A stretch of 51,638 bases of DNA from Nitrospirota bacterium (GCA_016213935.1 JACQZG010000041.1:1-51638), one strand, 5' to 3'. Counted from the first letter of the stretch, positions 37,120 to 45,327 are shown. Numbers and translations are program-made. Notes: generated from the letters alone by a model not told the origin.

Positions 37120-37419
37120 TTACGGCATCTTCAACAGGCGTTCACTGCGCCATATGCGGACTACCCGCACCCTGTTTTTATCATACCGGTAAACTATGCG
37201 GAAAGGAGGATGAATGATCTCACGAAGGTATTCCACATTGAATTCAGGCACAATGCGCCCGCTTTTCGGATAAACCCTGAGCCGCTCGACCTCTGAGAGC
37301 AATTCTGATATCAGGCGATTACCGGTCTCAGGCAGGCCTTCACTCTTATAAAAAGCCTTGATATCATCAAGGTCGGAAAAGGCAGATTCAGCAAACGTAG
37401 CCCGTATTATTTTTGCCAT
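37120..37419 (-). CDS. ParE/RelE-type toxin
   Basis: A 99-residue toxin of the RelE/ParE superfamily. It has the ParE-like fold pattern: helical N-terminus AFSDLDDIKAFYKSEG, then a strand-rich C-terminus with YLREIIHPPFRIVYRYD and VRVVRIWRSERLL, containing the conserved basic and aromatic residues. It follows the Phd-type antitoxin by three bases and shares its promoter. Gyrase poisoning or mRNA cleavage are the known family activities; which applies is unknown. Confidence 0.88.
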   Translation of the reverse strand: MAKIIRATFAESAFSDLDDIKAFYKSEGLPETGNRLISELLSEVERLRVYPKSGRIVPEFNVEYLREIIHPPFRIVYRYDKNRVRVVRIWRSERLLKMP

Positions 37420-37422
37420 CAG

Positions 37423-37692
37423 CTATTCTATCCCGAGCCGCTTTTTTACCTCATTCAAAGAGAGTTCGCGCCCCTCTTCAATATCCATTAACCCCTCTAC
37501 AACCCCTTTCATAAATGCACGCTGCCCGGCGTCTTCCTCATAGTCCTTGAGAGCCTGAACAACCGCGACTCCGCGCCCTCTGCTTGTCAGCAATATCGGA
37601 CGGTGTGTTTCAGAGACATGGGAAACGACCTTGCCGGGATTGATCTTTAGATCGCTAAGAGGAACAACATCTTCAGAAAATTTAGTAGCCAT
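37423..37692 (-). CDS. Phd/YefM-type antitoxin
   Basis: An 89-residue antitoxin. The N-terminal DNA-binding half has LSDLKINPGKVVSHVSETHRP and ILLTSRGRGVAVVQALKDYE, the Phd/YefM pattern; the C-terminal tail from about 55 would wrap the toxin. It is the first gene of the pair and has GGAGG six bases before ATG. Antitoxins of this type repress their own promoter, and an inverted ACAGGT/ACCTGT pair lies in the promoter region. Confidence 0.88.
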   Translation of the reverse strand: MATKFSEDVVPLSDLKINPGKVVSHVSETHRPILLTSRGRGVAVVQALKDYEEDAGQRAFMKGVVEGLMDIEEGRELSLNEVKKRLGIE

Positions 37693-37727
37693 AAATAACC
37701 TCCTTACAGGTCTTGTTAACTGGTCTA

Positions 37728-37756
37728 ATTATAGCACCTGTTTAAAGATGGGTCAA
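37728..37756 (-). promoter_or_regulatory. Strong sigma-70 promoter of the toxin-antitoxin pair
   Basis: On the minus strand TTGACC (37751-37756) and TATAAT (37728-37733) are 17 bases apart, with TGC before TATAAT forming an extended -10. Inverted half-sites ACAGGT (37707-37712) and ACCTGT (37736-37741) flank the -10 and start region and may be the antitoxin operator. Confidence 0.8.
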
Positions 37757-37876
37757 TTAGTACCTTGCTTGGTTATTGCGGTAAGCCTTTTCTGCCTGTT
37801 GGAGGACACTGACCGCCTCATAGGATGACCTGCAAGGAGTCAATTTAAGTATTTTATGGCATCAAGGGGGAATTCA

Positions 37877-38266
37877 TCATCTCTTTCTGTAAACGAAAGC
37901 CGCTATCAGGCTGATAAGCGGAGATAGCGAAGCAACGCCAAGAAGCATCCACCAAATGATATAGGAACTCTTTAACGCGATAAAGGCTGTTCCCGCGCTC
38001 AGGCATAACGCAAAGATAATCCACGCAAGCATCCTGCTCATACAAAATAATCTCCATCCTCTCCCTCCCGCATAACTGTAATCCTCAACTGCAAGAAGGA
38101 TTCCGAGAAAGGCGCCGAATGCTCCGAGCGATGTCCCAATGAGAAGCGCAACATGAGGGCCTTCTGTGACAGGCGCATGTTTGATAATTGTTGGATAGAA
38201 TTCAGGGATGGCTATGGCTGTGGAGATTCCGGCGCAAAAGATGGATAACTGGCGTTCAACGAGCAT
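37877..38266 (-). CDS. Hypothetical membrane protein
   Basis: A 129-residue protein with three or four hydrophobic segments (about 20-35, 40-60, 75-95 and 103-125) and short charged loops. It ends in RKR, consistent with a cytosolic C-terminus. The only notable composition is Tyr/Gly in the loop EDYSYAGGRGW. No family is recognised. It lies between the toxin-antitoxin promoter and the ompA terminator, on the same strand as both. Confidence 0.6.
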   Translation of the reverse strand: MLVERQLSIFCAGISTAIAIPEFYPTIIKHAPVTEGPHVALLIGTSLGAFGAFLGILLAVEDYSYAGGRGWRLFCMSRMLAWIIFALCLSAGTAFIALKSSYIIWWMLLGVASLSPLISLIAAFVYRKR

Positions 38267-38295
38267 AATTTATGGGGACTAATTTTTTACGCCTG

Positions 38296-38333
38296 AATAA
38301 AAACGGGGCATGGCCCAGAAAGCCATGCCCCGT
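38296..38333 (-). terminator. Rho-independent terminator after the OmpA-TSP3 gene
   Basis: A 12-bp perfect stem ACGGGGCATGGC/GCCATGCCCCGT (38303-38314 and 38322-38333) with a seven-base loop. On the minus strand it is followed by TTTTTATT. It lies 17 bases past the stop of the OmpA-TSP3 gene. Confidence 0.9.
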
Positions 38334-38350
38334 TACGATATTTAAGTTAA

Positions 38351-39922
38351 TTATTTAAAAGCGATTGTAGAGATGACGGCAACAACCCTGCGGTTTCTCT
38401 GCCTTCCATCTTCCGTGCTGTTGTCGGCAATCGGCTTCGACTCGCCGAAACCGACTGCCTTAAGGCGTTCAGCCGCTATGCCGTGCTCAACAAGGTACTT
38501 CACAACATTCTCAGCCCTCTGCTGTGAAAGCTTAAGATTGTAAGTATCGGTGCCTGCGCTGTCCGTGTGCCCTTCGATAACGGCATTGGCGTCAGGATAG
38601 GTGCTTAAAAAAGTGGAGATTTTTGTCAGATGCTCCCCGAAAATGCTCCTCACAACAGCGCTGTTAAATTCAAATTCGACATTTAATTCAATCGAAACCT
38701 TCTCCTTTAACGGAAGCGGGCAACCGCTTGCGTCTACCTGAATGCCGGCGAGCGTCCCCGGGCATTTGTCGAGAAGATCTATTATGCCGTCGCCGTCGCT
38801 GTCAAGCGGGCAGCCATTTGCGTCAACAGGAGCGCCGGGCGGTGTCCCGGGGCATTTGTCAAGCGGATCAAGTATGCCGTCGCCGTCGCTGTCAAGCGGG
38901 CAGCCGTTGGCGTCAACCGATGTGCCGGCAGGCGTTGCAGGGCACTTGTCAAGATAATCGCTCACAGTATCACCGTCGCTGTCAAGCGGGCATCCATCTG
39001 CGTTAACAGGAGCGCCGGCAGGCGTTGCAGGGCACTTGTCAAGATAATCGCTTACGCCGTCACCGTCGCTGTCAAGCGGGCATCCCTCCACATTTACAGG
39101 AGCGCCGGCAGGCGTTGCAGGGCACTTATCGAGATAATCGCTTACGCCGTCACCGTCGCTGTCAAGCGGGCATCCGTTGGCGTCAACCGATGTGCCGGCA
39201 GGCGTTGCAGGGCACTTGTCAAGATAATCGCTCACAGTATCACCGTCGCTGTCAAGCGGGCATCCATCTGCGTTAACAGGAGCGCCGGCAGGCGTCCCCG
39301 GGCATTTATCGAGCATGTCATTTACTCCGTCGCCGTCACTGTCCGGTATAGGCTTCGGCTTTCCGCCGAACAGATATGAAACGCCGATTGAATACATGAG
39401 GTTTACCTTTGAGTCATCGGTATTTGCCAAATGCCTGAATTCAGCCCTTGCGAGAAACGAGTCCCTTATAAACCATTTAAGCCCCAAGCCGTAGCTTGCC
39501 AGAACGTCCGTGTTATCGCGTTCCACGACCTTTACGCTGCCATTTGGGGTTTCTTTAATGTCGGTATTTATAAAACCTACGCTGGCCGCAAAATACGGCT
39601 TAACATCTTCGGCAAGATTAAAATGAAATAACGCGTCGAACCGGTATATATTGACATCAACATTCGAATGCAGCGCGCCTTTGGTTGAAGTGCCGATAAA
39701 ATCATATGAACCTTCGAGGCTGATATTTTTAGTTAATCCGTAACCTATCCCGATTCCGTATACAGGATCGCTGTTTATGTTCTGCTGATTGTGAAAAATG
39801 TAGCCGCCGATGTGCGGGCTCAATGAGAATTTCCCGCCTTCAGTAGCCGCCGTTACTCCGGAAGGCATAAAAGACGCTGATACTGCGGCAATGGCAAGTA
39901 ACAGAAGCAAGATGCGTTTCAT
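38351..39922 (-). CDS. ompA: OmpA family outer membrane protein with TSP3 repeats
   Basis: A 523-residue envelope protein. A signal peptide (1-~25, ending VTAA) is followed by an OmpA-like eight-strand barrel (about 28-185), then seven thrombospondin type 3 repeats of 30 residues (about 193-402) with the calcium-binding DSDGDG pattern and paired Cys, then a peptidoglycan-binding OmpA domain (about 405-523) with GHTDSAGTD and LSQQRAENVVKYL. It should span the outer membrane and bind the cell wall, with the TSP3 rod between. It has GGAGA before ATG, its own promoter and a strong terminator, so it is probably well expressed. Confidence 0.95.
   Translation of the reverse strand: MKRILLLLLAIAAVSASFMPSGVTAATEGGKFSLSPHIGGYIFHNQQNINSDPVYGIGIGYGLTKNISLEGSYDFIGTSTKGALHSNVDVNIYRFDALFHFNLAEDVKPYFAASVGFINTDIKETPNGSVKVVERDNTDVLASYGLGLKWFIRDSFLARAEFRHLANTDDSKVNLMYSIGVSYLFGGKPKPIPDSDGDGVNDMLDKCPGTPAGAPVNADGCPLDSDGDTVSDYLDKCPATPAGTSVDANGCPLDSDGDGVSDYLDKCPATPAGAPVNVEGCPLDSDGDGVSDYLDKCPATPAGAPVNADGCPLDSDGDTVSDYLDKCPATPAGTSVDANGCPLDSDGDGILDPLDKCPGTPPGAPVDANGCPLDSDGDGIIDLLDKCPGTLAGIQVDASGCPLPLKEKVSIELNVEFEFNSAVVRSIFGEHLTKISTFLSTYPDANAVIEGHTDSAGTDTYNLKLSQQRAENVVKYLVEHGIAAERLKAVGFGESKPIADNSTEDGRQRNRRVVAVISTIAFK
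38714..39343. repeat. Seven tandem 90-bp TSP3-coding repeats with a nested duplication
   Basis: Seven 90-bp units encode the Ca2+-binding segment. Bases 38904-39025 and 39174-39295 are identical over 122 bp at an offset of exactly 270 bp (three units), so the array has grown by block duplication. Other units differ at a few positions. The repeats lie within the open reading frame and are coding. Confidence 0.9.
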
Positions 39923-39952
39923 AAGTCGCTCTCCTTATAAAGTTAGTTTCTA

Positions 39953-39981
39953 TTTATACTGAATATTACGGAATATATTAA
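39953..39981 (-). promoter_or_regulatory. Possible promoter of the OmpA-TSP3 gene
   Basis: On the minus strand TTAATA (39976-39981) and TATAAA (39953-39958) are separated by 17 bases, about 30 bases before the ATG. The region is very AT-rich, so chance matches are a risk. Confidence 0.4.
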
Positions 39982-40058
39982 AAAAAATTTAATGTATAAA
40001 AGTTACCATTAACAGCTAAAAAAAAGCAATAAATATTTAGGTCCTTAGAGGCCGGGCG

Positions 40059-41132
40059 CTATATGCAGCATCCCCTTAGAAGATCCTCTATCGCTGATAT
40101 GTCCGCCTTTACCCTGATCGGCGGTTCCGAGAGCCTGATCGCATTGTCAGGGTCCTTTAAACCGTTGCCTGTAAGGGTGCATACGATTGTGCCGCCCTTT
40201 GAGAAATACCCCTGCCTTGAAAGTTTGATAACTCCGGCAAGAGAAGCGGCAGAGGCAGGCTCGCAAAAGATTCCTTCCCGTGAAGCGATAAATTTGTAGG
40301 CCTCAAGAATTTCGTCATCAGTGACAGAGTCTATAAGGCCGCCTGATTCGTCTCTTGCCGCTTCCGCGCTCTTCCAGCTTGCAGGGTTGCCGATTCGTAT
40401 GGCCGTAGCCACAGTCTCAGGCTTTTCGACAGGATGCCCCAGGACTATCGGCGCGGCTCCGGCCGCCTGAAAACCGAGCATCTTCGGCAGCGAAGAGGAT
40501 ATTCCGGCTGACCTGTATTCTTTATACCCCTTCCAGTACGCGGTGATGTTTCCAGCATTGCCGACGGGCAGCGCGTGAAAATCAGGGGCGTATCCGAGTT
40601 GGTCGCAGACTTCGAACGCCGCGGTCTTCTGCCCGTCTATCCTCAATGGATTAATCGAATTGACCAGCGATATCGGATGGCGCTCCACAACCTCTTTCAC
40701 TATATTGAGGGCTTCGTCGAAATTGCCGTCAACCTGTATGACCATCGAGCCGTGTATCATTGCCTGCGCGAGCTTGCCCATTGCTATCTTGCCTTCAGGA
40801 ATTATGACTATGCACGAGATGCCCGCCTTTGCGGAATATGCCGCCGCAGAAGCTGAAGTGTTGCCCGTAGAGGCGCAGATTACGGCTTTTGTGCCCTCCT
40901 CCACAGCCTTTGTGATTGCGAGGGTCATGCCTCTGTCTTTAAAAGAACCGCTCGGGTTTGAGCCTTCAAATTTAAAGTAAAGCTCTGTCTCGCCTGAAAG
41001 AAGATCTTCAATATGTGATGCCCTTACAAGAGGCGTGCTGCCCTCATTCAGGGTTATAATCCGCGTGCCCTCAGAGACAGGCATGAAATCCCTGTAGTGT
41101 TCTATAAGACCGGGCCAATGTCTCATGCTCAC
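40059..41132 (-). CDS. thrC: Threonine synthase (short form)
   Basis: A 357-residue fold-type II PLP enzyme converting O-phosphohomoserine to threonine. It begins [16 protein letters not shown], then [12 protein letters not shown], the PLP Lys in [12 protein letters not shown] near residue 62, [16 protein letters not shown], and [13 protein letters not shown] as phosphate loop. It looks like the ordinary Bacillus-type enzyme. Its ATG overlaps the NIL-domain gene stop as ATGA, so it is the last gene of the hom operon. It is one of two threonine-synthase homologues in the operon; this is the better candidate for threonine. Confidence 0.94.
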   Translation of the reverse strand: MSMRHWPGLIEHYRDFMPVSEGTRIITLNEGSTPLVRASHIEDLLSGETELYFKFEGSNPSGSFKDRGMTLAITKAVEEGTKAVICASTGNTSASAAAYSAKAGISCIVIIPEGKIAMGKLAQAMIHGSMVIQVDGNFDEALNIVKEVVERHPISLVNSINPLRIDGQKTAAFEVCDQLGYAPDFHALPVGNAGNITAYWKGYKEYRSAGISSSLPKMLGFQAAGAAPIVLGHPVEKPETVATAIRIGNPASWKSAEAARDESGGLIDSVTDDEILEAYKFIASREGIFCEPASAASLAGVIKLSRQGYFSKGGTIVCTLTGNGLKDPDNAIRLSEPPIRVKADISAIEDLLRGCCI

Positions 41133-41365
41133 TCTATGAGGTCTCCCTCAACAAGTTCAACATCGACTCCGCGGTCCCTCAGGTATTGAATGCCGTTATT
41201 GAGGTCTTCCTCTGAGCCGTCAAGTTCCAGCACCATCTCACCGATGCTGTCAGTCACCCTCGCCCTTCTGATGCTCGGCATTATATTGAAATCCTTTGCC
41301 ATCATGAAGATGACCGGCTCCTGAATAAGGTGCTGCGGGAATGTCAGCCTAACCCTGTTCTTCAT
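41129..41365 (-). CDS. Free-standing NIL domain protein
   Basis: A 78-residue ACT-like NIL domain. The start at 41365 is preferred over a Met 25 codons upstream because GGAGGGG lies just ahead and the product then begins [17 protein letters not shown], as in NIL proteins. NIL domains occur at the C-terminus of MetN methionine transporter ATPases and fused to ferredoxins in an anaerobic homocysteine pathway. Here it sits between the sulfur carrier gene and the terminal thrC. Sensing of methionine or delivery of sulfur are plausible; neither is shown. Confidence 0.85.
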   Translation of the reverse strand: MKNRVRLTFPQHLIQEPVIFMMAKDFNIMPSIRRARVTDSIGEMVLELDGSEEDLNNGIQYLRDRGVDVELVEGDLIE

Positions 41366-41402
41366 TTTTAGCCCCTCCATAAAAAAACTGCATGGCAATT
41401 TT

Positions 41403-41678
41403 TCAGCATCCCCCTGCAATCGCAGGCACGATCGAGACAACGTCCCCGTCCTTTACAGAGGTCTCCTCGTTGCTCATGAACCTGATATCCTCTTCGTTGA
41501 CATATATATTCACGAACCTTCTTACCTTATCGCCTTCGCATATCCTTTCAGCGAGCCCCGAATATTTCTGGTCGAGGTCTTTTATCAATGTGATTACCGT
41601 TCCCGCGCTTCCATCAACAGTCTCCTGCCCTTTGGTCAGCCTCTGCAGAGGCACGGGTATCAATACTTTAACAGGCAT
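41403..41678 (-). CDS. MoaD/ThiS-type sulfur carrier ending Gly-Gly-Cys
   Basis: A 91-residue beta-grasp protein with KVLIPVPLQRLTKGQ at the start, a helix TVITLIKDLDQKYSG and the C-terminal VKDGDVVSIVPAIAGGC. The Gly-Gly that is normally the last two residues, and is adenylated and thiocarboxylated by ThiF/MoeB-type enzymes, is followed by one extra Cys. Carriers with such a tail (QbsE of quinolobactin synthesis, HcyS of Wolinella) need proteolytic trimming by a JAMM-type metalloprotease. The gene lies 34 bases after the zinc-ribbon threonine synthase and 37 bases before the NIL gene, in the same operon as tusA and a ThiF-like gene. Confidence 0.9.
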   Translation of the reverse strand: MPVKVLIPVPLQRLTKGQETVDGSAGTVITLIKDLDQKYSGLAERICEGDKVRRFVNIYVNEEDIRFMSNEETSVKDGDVVSIVPAIAGGC

Positions 41679-41712
41679 ATGAACTCCCTCCTTTATTCGT
41701 AATTCTTGATTT

Positions 41713-42957
41713 TCAACTTTTAACTGTATTTATCTTCTCAAGTACCTCTTCAAAAGCGCTGAGCTTCGGCTTTATGTAATGAGGCTCGGCAGTCTTTCCG
41801 ATAAGCGCTTCCTGAGTCTTCAGCCCGTTGCCTGTTACGCAGAGAACGGTTACGTCATCCTTTGCTATGCGGCCGCTCTTTATAAGTTTTATCGCTGACG
41901 CGAGGGTAACGCCGCCGGCAGTTTCGGCAAAAACCCCTTCTGTCTTCGCCATGAGTTTTATAGCTTCGACAATCTCTTCGTCCGAGACATCTTCGCCGTA
42001 ACCCCTGCTCTCCTTTATAACCTGCGTGGCATAGTAGCCGTCGGCGGGGTTTCCGATCGCAAGCGATTTTGCGATGGTATCGGGCTTGACCGGCCTTATC
42101 ACATCAATACCGGACTTGATCGCGCTTACTATGGGAGAACACCCTGTTGCCTGTGCGCTGAAGACCCTTGTCTCCATCTTTTCAATGAGCCCCACATCCT
42201 TCATCTCCTTGAAGCTCTTCCATATCTTTGTCATCAGCGACCCGCTCGCGCACGGCACGACAACAGCGTCAGGCGCCTTCCACCCAAGCTGTTCAATGAT
42301 CTCATAACCCTGTGACTTTGAACCCTCCGCGTAGAACGGCCTTATATTAATATTGACGAATGCCCAGCGGTATTTATTTGCGACCTCGCTGCAGAGCCTG
42401 TTCACCTCGTCATAGTTTCCGTCAACCGCGATGAGATTGGGCTCGTATGCAAGAGAGGCGATGATCTTGCTCTTCTCGAGGCTTGCGGGAATGAAGATAA
42501 ATCTCTTGAATCCGGCGCGCGCGCCGTGCGCTGACACGGAATGGGCAAGATTGCCTGTTGAGGCGCATGCGACCGTGTCAAAGCCGAACTCCTTCGCCTT
42601 TGCGAGAGCAACCGCGACGACCCTGTCCTTAAAAGAAAGCGTCGGATGCGCGACTGTATCATCTTTTATGTAGAGAGATTTGATCCCAAGATGCCTTGCG
42701 AGGTTGTCTGCCTTTACCAGCGGAGTATAACCCGTGTCAAGAGCCGTGGAAGGCTCTCCCTCAATCGGCAGGAGTTCTTTATATCTCCAGAGATTCTGAG
42801 GCCTCGAACTTATCACTTCCCTTGTAAGAGCCTTCTTTATGCCGTCATAATCATAGACGACTTCAAGAGGGCCGAAACAGAACTCGCACACATAGATCGG
42901 GTCTACATGATACTCCCTGCCGCACTCCCTGCACTTTAAGCCTTTTACGTAACTCAT
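41713..42957 (-). CDS. Zinc-ribbon threonine synthase homologue
   Basis: A 414-residue fold-type II PLP enzyme. The start at 42957 (AGGTG seven bases before ATG) gives SYVKGLKCRECGREY; a second Cys pair (CEFC) completes the N-terminal zinc ribbon (residues 8-25). The catalytic part has DTGYTPLVKADNL, the PLP Lys in HPTLSFKDRVVA near residue 110, ASTGNLAHSVSAHG, and CASGSLMTKIW. It is the archaeal/cyanobacterial type of ThrC, different from the short ThrC at 40059. Its place between ThiF-like and MoaD-like genes suggests it may use a protein thiocarboxylate to form homocysteine; threonine synthesis is the default alternative. Confidence 0.9.
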   Translation of the reverse strand: MSYVKGLKCRECGREYHVDPIYVCEFCFGPLEVVYDYDGIKKALTREVISSRPQNLWRYKELLPIEGEPSTALDTGYTPLVKADNLARHLGIKSLYIKDDTVAHPTLSFKDRVVAVALAKAKEFGFDTVACASTGNLAHSVSAHGARAGFKRFIFIPASLEKSKIIASLAYEPNLIAVDGNYDEVNRLCSEVANKYRWAFVNINIRPFYAEGSKSQGYEIIEQLGWKAPDAVVVPCASGSLMTKIWKSFKEMKDVGLIEKMETRVFSAQATGCSPIVSAIKSGIDVIRPVKPDTIAKSLAIGNPADGYYATQVIKESRGYGEDVSDEEIVEAIKLMAKTEGVFAETAGGVTLASAIKLIKSGRIAKDDVTVLCVTGNGLKTQEALIGKTAEPHYIKPKLSAFEEVLEKINTVKS

Positions 42958-42973
42958 GGATTCACCTTTAAAA

Positions 42974-43774
42974 CTAAATTGAACAATACTCCTCTCCGAT
43001 GTCAATAAGTTCAGTTATCACAGGCGATTTGCCGCATACTTTGCAATCAGGGTTTTTCGGAACCTTCACCTTCCTGAAATTAACTCCGAGCGCGTCATAA
43101 ATGAGAAGCTGGTTGGAGAGCGGCTTACCCTTTCCAAGCACAAGCTTCAGCACCTCTGCCGCCTGAAGGGCGCCTACGACTCCGGGCAGAACTCCGAGCA
43201 CGCCCGCTTCCTGGCATGACGGTACAAGCCCCGGCGGAGGAGGCTCTTCAAAAAGGCATCTGTAGCAATGCCCTTCGCCCGGAAGTATGGTCGTGACCTG
43301 TCCTTCAAACCTCAGGATCGCGCCGCTCACAAGCGGTTTCCCCGCGAGCACGCAGGCGTCATTTATCAAATACCTCGTTGGAAAATTGTCAGTGCCGTCC
43401 ACGACAATATCATAATCCTTTATCAGGCCGAGTATGTTTTTGCTGTTGAGCCTCTCCTTTATAGTGACGACATTTACATCAGGGTTCAGCGCTTCAAACG
43501 TATTCTTTGCGGATTCCGCTTTGTTCATTCCGAGCGTCCTTACGCTGTGCGCTATCTGCCTCTGAAGGTTGCTGAGTTCTACAACGTCATTGTCAACCAT
43601 TGCTATGGTGCCGACGCCCGCGGCCGCGAGGTAATATCCGACAGGGCATCCGAGGCCGCCCGCGCCCGCAATAAGGACTCTTGATCCCGATATCTTCTTC
43701 TGCCCCTTTCCCCCAACCTCGGGCAATATAATATGCCTGCTGTAACGCTGTAACTGTTCTTCTGTGAAATCCAT
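42974..43774 (-). CDS. ThiF/MoeB-type adenylyltransferase
   Basis: A 266-residue E1-like enzyme that adenylates the C-terminal Gly of a sulfur carrier. The N-terminal Arg-bearing helix YSRHIILPEVGGKGQ is followed by the nucleotide loop GAGGLG (37-42), DNDVVELSNLQRQ, the catalytic VDGTDNFPTRYLIND and the zinc pairs CYRC and CKVC. The start at 43774 is chosen because it overlaps the tusA stop as TGATG. No C-terminal rhodanese domain is present, so sulfur must come from a separate donor; the neighbouring TusA-like protein is the obvious candidate. Confidence 0.93.
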   Translation of the reverse strand: MDFTEEQLQRYSRHIILPEVGGKGQKKISGSRVLIAGAGGLGCPVGYYLAAAGVGTIAMVDNDVVELSNLQRQIAHSVRTLGMNKAESAKNTFEALNPDVNVVTIKERLNSKNILGLIKDYDIVVDGTDNFPTRYLINDACVLAGKPLVSGAILRFEGQVTTILPGEGHCYRCLFEEPPPPGLVPSCQEAGVLGVLPGVVGALQAAEVLKLVLGKGKPLSNQLLIYDALGVNFRKVKVPKNPDCKVCGKSPVITELIDIGEEYCSI

Positions 43775-44022
43775 CAGTCCTCGACCTCTTTCTTTATGAC
43801 GACAACCCACTCTCTATCATTTATCTTTGTCACGCTTATAACGGAATGCCCGTAATTGAGCATGGCCTTCGGGATGCTCACGGACGCTTCGGGATAATCG
43901 AGTATTATTTCAAGCACCTGCCCCACGCCGATGCTCTCCATCGCAAGCTTTGACTTGACAAGCGTGTAAGGGCAGACAACGCCCCTTATGTCGAGATGTT
44001 TATCCGCCTTGGCCCGGGTCAT
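43774..44022 (-). CDS. tusA: TusA/SirA-family sulfur carrier
   Basis: An 82-residue protein with the family CPxT motif (GVVCPYTLVKSKLAM, Cys17), which carries persulfide sulfur in TusA. The following IILDYPEAS and GHSVISVTK strands complete the IF3-like fold. It directly follows hom (stop at 44023-44025) and overlaps the ThiF-like gene by one base. Context suggests it hands sulfur from a cysteine desulfurase to the adenylated MoaD-like carrier rather than acting on tRNA, an inference. Confidence 0.92.
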   Translation of the reverse strand: MTRAKADKHLDIRGVVCPYTLVKSKLAMESIGVGQVLEIILDYPEASVSIPKAMLNYGHSVISVTKINDREWVVVIKKEVED

Positions 44023-45327
44023 TTAATTCTCTTCCCCCTCGACCCTGATGTAGACCGTCTTTTTAGCAACGCTCGGAAGCCTGTTTATCTCCCTGAGCGC
44101 CTTTGCCATATCTTTCTCCCTCGCCTTATGAGTCATCATCACAACAGGCACAGCCTTCCTGTCCCTGCCCTTCTGTATCATGGATTTTATGCTTATATTA
44201 TGCTTTCCAAGAATCCCCGATATCTTCGAAAGGACGCCGGGCTTGTCCAGGGCCGAGAGCCTGAGATAATAAGATGTCAGGACATCCTCCATCTTCTTCA
44301 TCTTCACTCCCGGATTTTGCGGCATCCCCAATCCCGTGATTCTCTGCGAGCCGCCGCGGATGTCTCTTGCGATGTCTATGATATCGCTGACAACCGCGTT
44401 GCCCGTAGGCATCTCTCCGGCGCCGCTTCCATAATACAATGCGGGCCCGGCCGAGTCGCTCTCAAGATATATCGCGTTACGTACCCCGTTTACGTTCGAG
44501 ATAAGGTATTCCCTCGGAAGCATGGTGGGATGGACTCGAACCTCCACCTCTTTCCCCGATTGTTTGGCAATCGCGAGAAGTTTTATTTTGTAACCGAATT
44601 CGGTAGCAAACTGAATGTCTGCCGGCGTTATGGCAGTAATCCCCTGCGTATATATTTTTTTAAATGAGAAAGGAAGCCCGTAACATAGGGAAGCGAGTAT
44701 CGCAATCTTGTGGGCTGAATCTATTCCCTCTATGTCAAATGCCGGGTCTGCCTCGGCATACCCGAGCGATTGAGCCTCTTTCAGTGCTATGCCGAAATCG
44801 ACACCCTCATCAGTCATCTTTGTGAGTATGTAATTGGATGTGCCGTTTATTATCCCGTAGACGGATTTGATCCTGTCACCGGCCAGAGACTCGCGCACAA
44901 CTTTGATTATAGGTATGCCGCCTGCAACCGCGGCTTCAAAACCTATTGAAACGTTGTTTTTTTTCGCGGCTTCAAAAAGCGCGCTCCCTTCCGTTGCAAG
45001 AAGCGCCTTATTTGCAGTGACGGCGTGTTTGCCTTTCTTAAGGGCGGAGAGGATAAATTCCTTTGCAGGATGTATGCCGCCGATGAGTTCAACGATAATG
45101 TCTATCTCAGGGTCATTAATCAGTAAAGACACGTCACTGACAAGCATGCCGCCGGGCAACCCGATCCCCCTGTCTGCCCTGACATTGATGTCAGCTATCC
45201 TCTTCAGTACGACGGGGAAACCGATACGGCGCTCTATCTCGCTTCTATTATTGAGAAGTATGCGCGCCGTTCCGGTGCCGACAGTGCCGAATCCAATAAT
45301 CCCCACATTTATGGATGACTTGCCCAT
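44023..45327 (-). CDS. hom: Homoserine dehydrogenase
   Basis: A 434-residue NAD(P)-dependent enzyme reducing aspartate semialdehyde to homoserine. The Rossmann site IGFGTVGTGTARIL is at the N-terminus, the substrate block AAVAGGIPIIKVVRESLAGD lies near residue 145 with the Lys, and GTSNYILTKM and EGIDSAHK follow; a C-terminal ACT domain (about 350-434) suggests threonine feedback. It is the first gene of the operon running to thrC and is preceded by a promoter with two palindromes. Confidence 0.97.
   Translation of the reverse strand: MGKSSINVGIIGFGTVGTGTARILLNNRSEIERRIGFPVVLKRIADINVRADRGIGLPGGMLVSDVSLLINDPEIDIIVELIGGIHPAKEFILSALKKGKHAVTANKALLATEGSALFEAAKKNNVSIGFEAAVAGGIPIIKVVRESLAGDRIKSVYGIINGTSNYILTKMTDEGVDFGIALKEAQSLGYAEADPAFDIEGIDSAHKIAILASLCYGLPFSFKKIYTQGITAITPADIQFATEFGYKIKLLAIAKQSGKEVEVRVHPTMLPREYLISNVNGVRNAIYLESDSAGPALYYGSGAGEMPTGNAVVSDIIDIARDIRGGSQRITGLGMPQNPGVKMKKMEDVLTSYYLRLSALDKPGVLSKISGILGKHNISIKSMIQKGRDRKAVPVVMMTHKAREKDMAKALREINRLPSVAKKTVYIRVEGEEN

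Noticed and set aside
38714..39343. Regular repeats that might be read as a CRISPR array
   Set aside because: The 90-bp units are in frame, encode calcium-binding TSP3 motifs and have no unique spacers.
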